Shown: one piece after another, positions 22,196 through 34,892 of the stretch
Position numbering within the stretch: the first letter of the stretch is position 1
Layout: each line of letters opens with the position of its first letter
Source of the DNA: Metopolophium dirhodum
Taxonomy: Eukaryota > Arthropoda > Insecta > Hemiptera > Aphididae
DNA length: 64,000 nucleotides
Reading direction: 5' to 3'
NCBI RefSeq assembly: GCF_019925205.1
Contig: NC_083562.1
Location: 18,166,001 to 18,230,000 of the forward strand
Notes under the pieces: generated by a model
The model's database searches: none
Seen by the model: only the letters and a program-made list of their open reading frames with translations
What the model was told of the DNA's origin: nothing
Translations under genes and position numbers: made by a program

Positions 22196-25100
22196 AAAAT
22201 TATGATCGCACGGCGTCATAGATAGGCAAATTGAATAGTACGTATATTTGGTGTTTCGTATAGGTATTAATATGGTTAATGGAAGTAATACTTCCGTGGT
22301 CCCTGCCCCAGTTGCGATACCACTATTTTCATATGAAAAAAAATATGATAATTTATTGTTTTGGTTAAAATACCTACTCCAAAGCACGAAAATAGTACTG
22401 AATAAATGTGTAATTATGTAAGTGGTCAAATATGAGTTGGGAAAAAGTTAAATTATCATATAATACACAATATTTTAGGTATCAATAACGTTGAATGAAA
22501 TTGTAGGTAGGATGATATCTAAATGTCTAAATTGGCATGAAGAAATTTAGAAATATTTAATGCAAATCCTAATTTATAATTTAAGACCGTATTGAATTTA
22601 ATCATTAAGCTACTCTAACAATGATTTCAAACATTTTTTGATTGCGGTTTGTGTCCGCATTACGTAACGAGTGATTAATATTTAATATACGATTCATATT
22701 TAGTGATAATTGAAAATGTTAATATTTTTTACAAAAATCTATAAAAAATGTTTTCATGCAAGATAATTATTAGTATAAATTATTAACAGCTAAAAAGTAT
22801 ACATAACGGATGTCAAGTTTTTAAGTCTACTCGTATTTACTATTTAGTGTAATTCCTATAATATATTATATATACGTATTATGTATGTATGTATGATGTA
22901 GAGAGTGTAAACTTTGATAATAAAGTAACTCTCATACATCATATTTTAATGACCTGATGGCTAACGTTCACAATTTTTTGTATGTCATCAAAATATATCT
23001 AAGATAGTATCTACCTATTGGCTATTTTTATGCAATTACGCTTCAACTGTTGTTATATTAACTAAAATAAATTATCATAAAAAGACGGTTTTTATCTAAA
23101 ATAAATGTAATTTACCAACTGTGACCTAACTCGGTATTTGGTCTTACAAGATCTTTATTTATACTAGAGTCAAGATTTAAATGTATATAAAATTCAAGTA
23201 TAATTTACACAAATAGGTAATTTTTTCGAATTACACAGTTCACTAAGCGTAAAGAAAATGTGGACCTACGATCGTTGATAAATATGTTGAAAAACCTCAT
23301 ATCGAGCACAGTCTTAACCGAGATCTTTACAGAATCGTTTTTCTAATAATTTATTGTTGTTTTTAAATGTACAGTGTTTGATTTACGCTGTGGTGAATAC
23401 TAAACATCTAAGTTCTGTAAACTGTTCGGCTTTGTTTTTAATTTAGCTATAGAAGTGGAGCTTTATAAGGACATGGATTATATTTTGTATAGTAATAAGT
23501 TGCAAGATTTTTTTATTGTGATAAAGATAACTTCTTTTGATAATTATTGGTAGATGGAATACCTAAGACGATTTTGGCGAATGTTTCGAAATTCAAAGAC
23601 GCACTATACTTCAAAAAACGGAACAACGATACTGAAGATTATCACTGTGGCAGACTTCATTTGAGTATTTGACCACTAATCCGCCACTATCACGGTTGAA
23701 AGGTAATACCTAGTATCTATATATAATATAACCATATTATGAATCTCGGAAAAAAATATGTCATAATACATTATCGACTCCCGCCGATCGCGAGGAAATC
23801 CGCGGCGAATTCGTGTCGGACAGCAGCCGCAATCAAATCCCCTTCGGCTGCAATAATAATAATAATAATAATAAGCCGATCGCGGCTTATTCGTCTATGT
23901 GGCTATATAAATATATAATGTTAATATACCTACCTACATAAAGTTGACTTGTCTACGGCTAACATTTGCGTTCACTGAGGTATTGTCCACGTTGTCACCG
24001 CACTATTGGATTTTCATTACAACCTCGTCTGTATATTATTATATTCACAATTTACGTTTGTTTGGGTGCATAGTTATAATTATTTGATGGATCCAGTCGA
24101 TCGCACATTTAGTAAATACGGATTTATTCACCACCATCCAACCCTGCAGCCGAGTGCCGATGGTTAAAGTTACATTCCAATAATCAAAAATCCCGACCTT
24201 ATAGATATTATATAAATATAGATCACCAATCGACCTCGATATCGGCTATATTATATATTTTATCAAACGTTTTTCTTTCAATACTCAGAGAAGACAGAAG
24301 TCCAAGTCCTGAATATAAAATTATTACATATTGTACAATTATTATTACATTTTTAAAATAATGATGCACAAAATTCCGTGAAAATAAACTTTTAAAAATG
24401 ATATATTTAAGGACTTATTATATCACCATTTAAAATTGAAAAAAAAAAAACTTAACGTGAACAACATTAATAAAATCCTCATATATTAAATACATGTGTT
24501 GATTGATCAAGGCAGAATCGTTATTTCCGTGAAATATGTATTGCCTTTTTTGTAGAAACATCAAAATATAATAGAAATTAGTTTTTAATATTTGTATCTT
24601 AATCACTGTATTAAACCATTAAAAGCATACGTTTTATCATTTGTTTTTCACAATTTGTCTAACTATTTCAATAAGTTGTGGATGAAGGTTATACAAATAT
24701 TTACCACACAGCATTTCTATTACTTTTCCACATCTTGTTATTTCTTTCATTAGTGGTTCTCATTAAGTTTTCCGGAAATGTCTACTGTCAAATTAAATTT
24801 TTTAATTAAGTTGACATTCTTGTTCTCTGTTATTTAAATGTATTTAAGCACGGTGACTCGTTTATACTTTAAATTATTTTAAATCAGAATTCACAATATA
24901 TACGTTTAACCATTATGAAATGTCAGGTGAAAATTATTTAAGTTCCTAACATAAAACTTTTATTACCTGACAATTGATACTAACTAAGATGGTCGATATG
25001 GGAAATTATCTCAAAGAATTTTAGACGCATTTCTTCTTATTAAAACTTGGAATTCCGTACTTTTTAATTATGATGTTTATAATGATATAATGTTATTTTA

Positions 25101-25254
25101 ATAGAATTTAGATTATTTTAGAAATTTAGAAATTTCAAGTCACAATTATATCACTATTAGGTAGTTCGCGTATCACAAATACACTATTCATTTTTTGAGT
25201 GGACATTGGCAATAGAGTGAGTGCAAAGTGAAATAATTACTACCTAACCTATTG
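22196..25254. other. Intergenic with a GC-richer patch at 23770-24180
   Basis: A perfect palindrome GGAAGTAATACTTCC sits at 22281-22295. Around 23770-23900 there is a GC- and CpG-rich patch with an (AAT)n microsatellite at about 23849-23871, between CGGCTGC and GCCGATCGCGGC. A further richer stretch runs to about 24180. No open frame or splice pattern supports an exon, so a regulatory role is only possible. The rest is AT-rich and featureless. Confidence 0.4.
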
Positions 25255-25600
25255 ATTATAAAATAATGATTGTGTTTTTTTGTATCTGTCAACACTCATC
25301 ATTCATCAAATTTTTAAGCAGCAAAAACGCTTAGATTTTCAACTTCAGTATTTTTCTGGTAAGAAGGAAAGTGAATATAGTTGACACTTTCGGGAGTCAA
25401 AAGTAACAAATCCCCAGTAGGTACTTGTCTGTATTTTTTTATTGAGGGAAAAACTATAGTTACTATGATATAAACATAATATACTTACTAATGTAGGCTG
25501 ACAGACCGTCTAAGTTCAGAATTGTTTTTCGTGTGCAATTATTTATCATCGATTTCGAATTTAACACACACATAGAGTGGCTTGATCAATGACGAGCCAC
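25255..25600 (+). repeat. Internally deleted copy of the large repeat family
   Basis: The head (AATGATTGTGTTTTTTTGTATCTGTC...GGAAAGTGAATATAGTTG...CCCAGTAG) and the tail (GACAGACCGTCTAAGTTCAG, AATTGTTTTTCG, TTTCGAATTTAACAC) of the family are joined with most of the body missing. Confidence 0.6.
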
Positions 25601-26983
25601 ACTCTAAACCACACTTTAAAAGTATTAATTTTAGTTCCTATTTTTAGTATAATTTTATAATCTGATAATCAACATAAATCTCAGTTTCAAGTCAAAATTA
25701 TTGAAATTTGAATATATAACAGTCAACAAGTATGCAAATTGATCTTATAACCTTCTCAATTTATTAAACATCATATTCATACATATTTTGAGTATAATTT
25801 CTTTAACCTTTTCCTAGTTATAACTAAATATTAAAATTTAGATATTCATTAATTTACCTTATATAATAAAATATATTAAAATCACTATGAAGCAAAAATC
25901 AGTAAATTATACCTACCTTTAGATTCGTCAACACCAATTATTGTGTAAGTATATAAAATGTATATAGTACTTATGTAATTTAAATGTATTGAAAAAATAT
26001 TTTTTACCTTGGGTATTATTAATAATCAATAGGTACTATTTTAATTATATAAATAAAAAAATAAATTTATGTATTATACCTATTATAAACTATTTGTATT
26101 TTCTGAAATTATATTAAAATATAAACATATCTACTATACTATAGATAAATAAAAAACTACCTATTTGACTTCTATTTTATAAAATGTATTTTTAATGTAA
26201 CTAATAATTATCATTATAGAATATGTATATTATTTGTGTACACAAGTTAGTAAGTGGGTTATCTTATATTTCGAACTAAATATTAAATTAATATTTGTCT
26301 AAATACCCGATAGTTAAATATCGATATTCATTTAATATTGAATATTATAGTATACAAATTATTATGTACCTACTTAAATATGTTTGGTTTACAAATAAAT
26401 TGAAAATAACCAATCCTCCATGGATCCAAATTAACTTTATAAGAATTTAAAATTGTTAAAACAATATGGATATTGTGTATCATATTATAGCATAAAACAA
26501 AACGTTCATTATTTAGCTTATTAAAAAAATGTATGTCAATATAATATTGTTTCGTTATTTTAATCAAAATGTGAAATAAAATGTAATGTTAAGTCTATTA
26601 ATATGTTTAGTTTATCTCAGAACATATGATTACCGTATTTAAGCTGTTGGAAAAAATTTATCGTTTAACAAATAACGTAATATTATAAAATATATATTAA
26701 ATACCTAGTTTGCAGAATTTATTGAATTCATTTCATGTGTTTACGAAACTCAGTAATAATTAAATGTCGAATATTATAATATTAACAACTTCAATATTAA
26801 TTAGAATAGTATCATGACTGATTTAAATAATAATTTACTATTATTACTGAAATATTTTAACTAGATTTTGTAATCAAATAAGGAGATACCCACGTTTGCC
26901 TTGAATATATATTTTTAAATTCTAAATATTTGTATTTTAAATTAAATATGCAGTGAACTAAAACAAGGTATATCCCTCAGAAT
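25601..26983. other. AT-rich intergenic DNA, no gene seen
   Basis: The stretch is very AT-rich. The only open frame of note (26370-26567, minus) lacks any motif. Nothing can be supported. Confidence 0.55.
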
Positions 26984-27680
26984 GTTGGCAGTACAACCAT
27001 AAAAGTCATTAATGAAATATAACAAAAAAATCGTTCGTAACTTATTGGACATTGTTTGATTATTTCCTGATTTTGTTGGACTTAATTTTCACCTGCAGTT
27101 GAGCTTTTTTAAGATTTATGCAAAATGCTGGCAGCACAATAACTTTAAACATTTGTAAATTTTTTCTAGTAAAAATTATATACATTTCTCAAGCCCCTAT
27201 GATACTTGAATTTATTCACATTTTTTTTTTATCAAAATAGTGTAAGGAACTAAAAACATTTTAATACAAATGAACTTTTATTTTTATTCCAATATTTAGT
27301 ATATATTTGTTAGTGTTGGACTGATTGATTCAAAAAATATGCCAATATATTGCTAATTGATGTCTAGAATATTTTTTAAGAAAACTAATACAACATTTTT
27401 GGGAATCTTACAAGTTTTTTCTCAGAAATATTTTATTACTCATAATATTTTAATTTGGGAAATAATTTGCCATGATAAAGTTGTGTAGCTAGTGTTTAAC
27501 CGCACAACAGTTAAAAAGGTTTACCGGTGAAAATAAAGTCCAACTAAATTTGGGAGTACTCTAACAATGTCCAATAAAACGAGCTCAACATTTTTTATTC
27601 AGGAAAAAATTCCCTACCTAACTATAATGTTATGCTGTTGGATATTTTTCATATGTATCTATTATGGTTGTGCTGCGAAC
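26984..27680. mobile_element. 697-bp element with terminal inverted repeats
   Basis: The left end GTTGGCAGTACAACCATAA and the complement of the right end, GTTCGCAGCACAACCATAA, differ at two of 19 positions. Further in, TTATTGGACATTGTT and GTTGGACTTAATTTTCACC (27041-27102) have close inverted partners at about 27516-27580, so the inverted repeats extend far into the element. No transposase frame is present. I found no convincing target duplication, so the superfamily is undecided. Confidence 0.6.
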
Positions 27681-30600
27681 TTTATGATGGTCATGTAATA
27701 TGTTCAGTTGATTAGCAAAAAATGTATTTAAGTTTAAAAAGCATATTCTTTTTATGACAAAAAGATTGTTAGAACCCAGATATATTGTAATATTGTTTAA
27801 ACTCAATATAGGTATAATTTATATTTTCAGTAAAATTCAATGATTAATAATAATACATTTATATTATTACTGGAAAAAGAAGTAATAAGGTGCAATATCA
27901 TCTTTCATGTTTCCTTAATTATTTAAATTCAATATTCTTTATACTATAAAATCCTCGATATCTGTAATTCCGTTGAACACATAATCAAACGTTATATTAT
28001 AAAAACTAAAAACTACTATCAATTGTTCAACTTTCGTTACATAAAAAGAATACTTGTTTTAGTATAAAACTAATTACTAAATTCATTTAAATTGTAAAAA
28101 TTTCAACTTAAACCTAATATCTTAGGCTATAAATTATATGGTTTTAACGTATGTAATACGCTTATACAATTATAACTGTAATATTTACTAATTTACGACA
28201 ATTAATGTGGAAATTAATAATTGTAATTATAACGATTACAAACTTAAAATATTAACTTTTATCAATGTAGGTAATTCAATTCAGGCATATTATATTATTT
28301 GAAAGTGTACGATAAATAAAAATAATAAAGTATAGGTACACATTAAAAAAAAAATCCGTTTCTATGGATATCTGAGTTGATTGCCGGGATTTGAACATGA
28401 TTCATATAAATAGGTACATAATATGTGGACTGTGAAATCTATTTCTTATATTTTAGAAATCTTAAAAAGTAAGGCACATAGGTAATAGGTATGATATGAA
28501 ATTAAATAGATTATAAATCGACATACTTTATTATTTTTTTTTTTCCTGACAGACTTATTTCGAACAAAATAATTTGGCTAGATGTAAGATGTAACATTTT
28601 TTAAAGCCAATTTATTCTGTGTTATCTATACGTCAAATTTAAATTTAAATATTTGTGTACAAATACACAGTCCCTAAATACCTACATCAACAAGGTTATT
28701 ATAAAATATAATCTAAAGACTACATTGCAAGCTTAAATTCTGGGCACTTTTAGTATTAAATTAATATACTAGTGTATTATTAAATATCATAAAATTGCAT
28801 TGCTATATAACGACCACGTATAATGAAAATATTCCAAAAAAGAAATCCGTTAAAAATAATCGTCTAAAAAAATCGTCAATAAAACCTATACATATATGTA
28901 GCCAACGAGAAGATAGCAAATTGTAATCTCTTATAATTATATCACATAACAGCAGTTAGTCCGATTAAAGGAACCAAATTTCGATCATAAATTAAACAAT
29001 AATTTCATATAATAACAGGAATCTATACCTATTTACTAGTTTTGAGGCACATACCTAATTTAAATATTACAGTCAAAGGAAGACAACCAGAAAATGAGGT
29101 CAAACGTGTTCGTGAAAAATACGATAAAATATAGAATGATAGTTTATTTTGGCTTTTAAATAAATAATGAAATCCAATAATATTGTATGCAATATGTGTA
29201 TCTATTTATCTAATATATTTAGTTCAGAAAGCAAGGATAATATATAGGAAAATATTTATATGCATATCATTCCTATAATAAGTATACACGTTACATACAC
29301 TTTATGCCTATATATAAACATTGAATCGTGTTCCGTCTATTTATTAGTTATTTCTAGTTCATAAACTATTAAAGGTAAAATATCTATCCATGCGCAAATA
29401 ATAATATCATAAAGCTCAATGATCTGCCTTAGGTTACAACGTTTTGAAACAGTAACATTAAATTATATTGCCAATCGCAAAAACAAATGAATGATTATAT
29501 TTTTAAGCGTTTAATCAAAACTTAACTGGCAGCTACAGAGAACACGCTATACGTACGCATATAAAATTATATTGTAAATAGAGTTTTGAAATTAGGAAAG
29601 TACTAAAAAATTAGACCCAGTCATGTAACATAATATGTTACCTATTAGTTATTAGTCACCACTCACCACTCTTACTTCGCCCGCCTCCACGCCGAAACAT
29701 AGGTCATAATACCCACAATATATTTCATAATTTTCTAATAGCACATTTAGCGCTTCCCGTAAACCTTTAAAAATGTGCACGTATCATTGTTTATAAATTA
29801 TGAATTACCAATATACAAAATATACTCCTGGGCCAAGTTCGATTCAGTGTCGAAAACATATTTAAGTAAATATTATTCAAAGTGGAGTTATAACTTATAA
29901 TACTATACACGCACTTAACGCACTTTTGTTTGTATATTTTTTATTGCAGTGACTAGAATAATATTATAGAAATAATATAGTCACTGATTGTTGCAATAGT
30001 ATGTTAATTGTTAATTTAATCGATTAATAAAAGGTGGATGAATTGAGATAAAAGAGGTACCAAAGAGGTGGGTACCTACTCAACGCATTGAATGTGATCA
30101 GTCCATAATATTTTTCTAAACAAAAAATCAATAAAAACACATATGCAAATAATTAATTATTTGAATCGTTCTTTCACACAATATCCATTCTAAAATGTTT
30201 TTGATTTAGTTCGATTTTTGTCACCAGGTATACATTTAAGTCTTATAATATAAGACTTAAATATAAAATATATTATATTACATTTTAATACCTTAGTAAA
30301 CAAAGTAGTTAAAATTTAAATTATTATTCATTGAATACTTCTACTTTCCTATATAATTATTTTAATTTAATTTTTTTTATTGTTTCTTCATCAATTACAA
30401 GGTGTCAAGGTTATTAGCTTCTAAAGATTTTAACAGTTTAGATTTAGTTTATTTATATAATATATGGAGTGATATTTACATTAGACTTACATCATAATAT
30501 TATAAGGTTGTATAGGTATTTCAATTTTTTTTTCTCCTATATTATTTTTCACATAACGAGCTCAAAATATAAGAATATTAAAGGTATAGAGTGTGCTGCC

Positions 30601-31018
30601 CCTAACATCATAATTCATAACCATATAAGTATATTTATTGTTTATTATTCATATTACTTATATTTAACTCCGAACAACTTAATACCAATAGGTAGTCTTT
30701 TGTTTAAACATTTTCAAGAAAATGCACGTTATTTTTTTCCAGTGAAATTAAGAATTCAGTGACTATCACAATCCTTGTTTTTCACTGAGATTTGAGAACT
30801 TTATATCATTGGCCATATTTATTCACACATGATATTATAAGTAACAATTTCATTTGCACCATATTATACAATAAAATTGCATAATTTTTTTTCAAAGTCA
30901 AAAATACATTCATTTTTACGTGGATAATATGACGTGTATTATTTATAATATCATGTTTCTAGTTAAATCGATTTTTGACATACGTGAATATTCATAAACA
31001 TCATATAGTAAAACTAGC
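27681..31018. other. Long gene-free AT-rich stretch with hairpins
   Basis: No gene is supported. Two hairpins stand out: CAGTGACTA...TAGTCACTG at 29947-29986, and the 13-base-arm palindrome at 30234-30262. The 97-codon frame at 30469-30762 is hydrophobic and low in complexity, without motifs. Confidence 0.5.
30234..30262. repeat. Perfect palindrome with 13-base arms
   Basis: ATTTAAGTCTTAT and its exact complement ATAAGACTTAAAT are separated by three bases (AAT). It could form a hairpin or cruciform; no neighbouring gene explains it. Confidence 0.8.
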
Positions 31019-31030
31019 AAAAGTTAGAAA

Positions 31031-31302
31031 AGGGGAACGAAGTGGCCGAGCGGACTGAGGCGTCAGTTGCGACGTGTACCGATGCCGGTTCAAAACCTCG
31101 GCCACTGGTGACATTTTTCTTCGGGCAAGTCACGGTGTCCGTAGAGAAATGCCGCCATCCACCTACCGGGCATGGCAGATACCTACGGATGCCCACTAAA
31201 AAATCTGCCAAACTGTGTAAACGTGTTTAAGACCTACAGTACCCTCCCATACATTAAAAACCACCCAATGGCCTAAGTTGCCACGGGTTAATTATAAAAA
31301 AA
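31031..31302 (+). mobile_element. tRNA-derived SINE, older copy
   Basis: The head resembles a tRNA gene of the Leu/Ser type. It has an A-box TGGCCGAGCGG at 31043-31053 and a B-box-like GGTTCAAAACC at 31087-31097; the usual GGTTCGA is altered. A body follows with CTTCGGGCAAGTCACGGTGT and a tail CAATGGCCTAAGTTGCC, then a short A run. Target duplications AAAAGTTAGAAA lie at 31019-31030 and 31303-31314. Frames on both strands here are shadows. The mutated B-box and short tail suggest an old insertion. Confidence 0.85.
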
Positions 31303-31314
31303 AAAAGTTAGAAA

Positions 31315-34300
31315 TTTGATATTATTTTTTATTCGATCGTCTTACAATATTTTAAATTCGTAGAACATTAAACTATCGATTTCCATGATATCAATTAAGT
31401 TTTAGTATAATATTATATTGTATGTATGCACTAGTTTTTATGAAATATTATTAACTATTATAGAACGTGTACGATTTTGAACGAATACTATAAATAACAT
31501 CCTGTTTTGAAGTGCATAATATAGTATTATTGTATTAATCCAGTTTGGCCCGGTCGTTTAATTTTATGGCCATGCTGTATATCTTGATGATACAGAATAG
31601 GTGCAACCTAAGTATTTTTTTATAATTCAAATTTTTTTACAATACGTTATATATAGGTTGTAAAAGATGATTGATTTCCGTTAAATTATTAGCCACAAGA
31701 ATAATATTTTAAAACATTTTCGTCACAACTATAGCCGACATCAATTTTAATAGCGTAAAATTAATTTTTCTTATATAATAAATAATGTATTTATAGATAT
31801 ATATTGCAACCAATAGTGTTTAAAATGTATGTTTTTAATCTGACGTTAACATATATGCCATAAATTTGTTTGGAAATAATTTAATATTTTGCTAATTATG
31901 CTAATTATAATAATTTGAAAATTATATCAATGATGAATTGATTACCAACACACTACTATATCAAAGTACCTACCAGACACGAAAAAAAACATTTTCCACC
32001 AGCTGTTAATTTATCACATTACCGCCTCACTATTGTCCTAAAAATTGCATAGTATAAGTACGTACAATAAAAGCGTTTTGGTATAGGTACAATGAAAATA
32101 TTCCACAAACTTCACTAATAATTCACAATAGCTGACTTGAATAGAAAAATAGAAATTAATATTTATAATCTATGCACCCATGTTTTACAGGAATTACAAC
32201 CGTAGTATTTGAAAAACTTTTTTTTTATTTCCAAAGGTACAACTAGATGATAGATGACTAGGAATATAAATATGTGGTCATAGAAAAACATTTCCAACAC
32301 TTGGTAAACAGACCACCGATGGACACTTTGATAAGATTTTTCTGTAAGTCTATCTGTCATTCTATCAACAATGTATTTTAAGACTGTAGCCTGTAATGTA
32401 GTTAACAGGGAATCAATTTTGTACATCGTAGCTAGAATGGTTAATATAATTAAATTTAAATTTAAGTCCGTCCTATATTTTGTACAATTATTAAAACATA
32501 TCATAAATGCTCGAGATTAAATATTAGAGAAACAATAATAATATAAAAAATAAAAATGATGATGAATGCAATATAAAACTATGATATAATAAAAATATTA
32601 AATGTATCTAACCAGTATCGAGTCTCATCGAGTATAGTAACGTCATAATATATTATCTTTAAAAGGAAAATGTACGCCGGAACATTTTAGCCTGCATTTA
32701 GGGCGTTTAGCTTTTAGCGTTGTTTATTTCAACGTAGTAGTCAAAACACATATAGGACCCTATATAATAGCCTATAGGTACTTACTAAATAAAGTAAACA
32801 TTTTGTAGAATCTAAGCATTATTTTTTTTTCTTACAAGCAGTTTATTAGTAATATCTTTCAGATTTCTGATGTTTCTGTAAAATATGTATGCAGATACAT
32901 GTTATTCTTATAACTAATTTATTATAAATGTGTATAGGTACTACCAAAAGTAACTATTATACTGCCTGTATTTAAAAAAAAAAGCATGTAAATAATGTGA
33001 AAATGTTCAACAATTGTATAACCTGATATCTTTATAAAAATTTAACAAAAATCTAGCAACAACTTATCTTTTCTCGATATTCATACTTATTTTTTTTTTT
33101 AATTATAAATGTATTTAACACCGAAAAAAGTATTATGTTATTACTCATAGTTCAAGTTACAATATTTAAAGATACAAGTGGATATTTAAAACCAAATTTA
33201 ATTTAAAACCTATCAAAATAATAGTTACATATTGTATATTGAAACCAACGCATATGCAAGTAAATCTAGTTCATAGTGAATAATGAATACGAAATCAATT
33301 TTTTTTTTTATCATATCGACCTTGTTTTTGGACAAGATCAAAGTTCCATAAGTAAACTATTATAGAATAAATAGATCGAAAATATGTACTATCCTATTCA
33401 TTACAACAAAATGTAATTCCGAAAGAGTGCACAGTCAAATAAATTCAAATTCTGAAATAAGAGGGAAGGTCCTTTTAATGCAATTATATTTACTTTAGGT
33501 AATTACATTTATTTATTAGCTATTAAGCTCATAAATCAGACACTACAAACAATTTTGATTACGTCATAATTTTAGCAACAGTTTCATAAAAAAAAGTCTA
33601 AAAAATGGGTACTCACTACTCCGTGAAGTGCATTATAGTTTCCATTATTTTTGTTAGCACAACGTACTGTTTTTTTCTATTTTTCTCTTTTATTTTTTTA
33701 TTATTTGTCAGATAAACAATTTTTATATTTATTAAAGAATTTATGTGTTGCAATAACTTATTGTTGAAAACACAATAAAAAAAATAAACGAACTTGAAAT
33801 CATCCCGAGAAAAATACTGTTATTATAAAATAGAAGTAAATAGAATACTTACAAATATTTTTAATGAACACTTATTGTCATGTGAGAACATTGTGAACAA
33901 ACACACGAAACAATGCCACAACACAACATTATAGTATTTTACATTTTGTATTTATTGGTAAAATACTGATAGATATTAATAAGTTTTCTTATCATTATTT
34001 TTTTCACAGGACATTTTATACATTTTACCAATCAATATATTGTATTAGATTAACAGCTTAATATTTGTTTTGTAAATATTTCAATGGTTAATATCCACAA
34101 AATATAAAACCATAATGATATTTACAGAACCCTTATATTATAATATGATAGAAATTCAATTTTTTCAATTTGTTACACAATATCACGAGTAACATATATT
34201 TTTACTATAGAAATATATCATAAATACATTAACAACATTTTGTAAGATAATTGTTTTCAATCTATAGCTATAGGTACTATAAAAATATGATTATATAACA

Positions 34301-34574
34301 AACTCGTGTTTTTTTAAATGTATGTATGTGTTGAATACATTGTATAAAATATAAATCGATTAAAAATTGCATACCTTAACAAAAATGTATACATTTTTAC
34401 CATAGGCAGTAATATTTATTATTTTAATATAAATCATTGAAAAAATAATCGTATGCAAACTAGAATGAATAATAATTAGTATGATTATCAGTTTCGTTAA
34501 CAATAATGTAGTTTGTACAAGTTTTAGAACATCGAAAATAATGCATTACTACTTGTAAACAAAACTATTAATCT
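31315..34574. other. Long AT-rich stretch, no gene seen
   Basis: The 113-codon minus-strand frame at 32163-32504 is the largest here. It has no recognisable domain, and a frame of this length is expected by chance once or so in a window of this composition. No exon pattern, RNA gene or clear element was found. Confidence 0.5.
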
Positions 34575-34750
34575 TGAGCTTAGGTATGCGTTTTTGTTGT
34601 ATCTGCTGTCACCTTTAGCAGTATATAATCAACGTTAAGGATTTTTTCTGTTATCTAATTGAATCTGCTTCGTATTTTGGGGAGTTTATATCAGAAGATG
34701 TTTAGCACTTTTCTTAATTATTGGAGGAAATCAAAAAAATAAAAGGGAAA
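34575..34750 (+). repeat. Possible head fragment of the large repeat family
   Basis: GCGTTTTTGTTGTATCTG, CTGTCACCTTTAGCAGTA and TTTTGGGGAG loosely follow the head of copy B. Divergence is high, so this is tentative. Confidence 0.3.
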
Positions 34751-34892
34751 AGTAGGTACAACTCTGCTGTACTGTAGATGTCCAGTGTGCCTTATCATTG
34801 ATTAAGTCACTATAATGTATGATGCTAAATTTGAATTAAATGATAAATCATTGAATACGAAAAACGATTGTGAGCGAACACGGTCTTTTAGA
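34751..34892 (-). repeat. Terminal fragment of the large repeat family
   Basis: GGTACAACTCTGCTGTACTG, AAATTTGAATTAAATGATAA and GAAAAACGATTGTGAGCGAA match the minus-orientation start of copy A. Its neighbour at 34575-34750 points the other way, so two scraps are abutted in opposite directions. Confidence 0.6.

Noticed and set aside
31014..31230. Short genes on both strands around 31.1 kb
   Set aside because: They lie wholly inside the SINE and its flanks.
32163..32504. 113-codon minus-strand protein
   Set aside because: No motif, no splice context, and a length about expected by chance in this composition.
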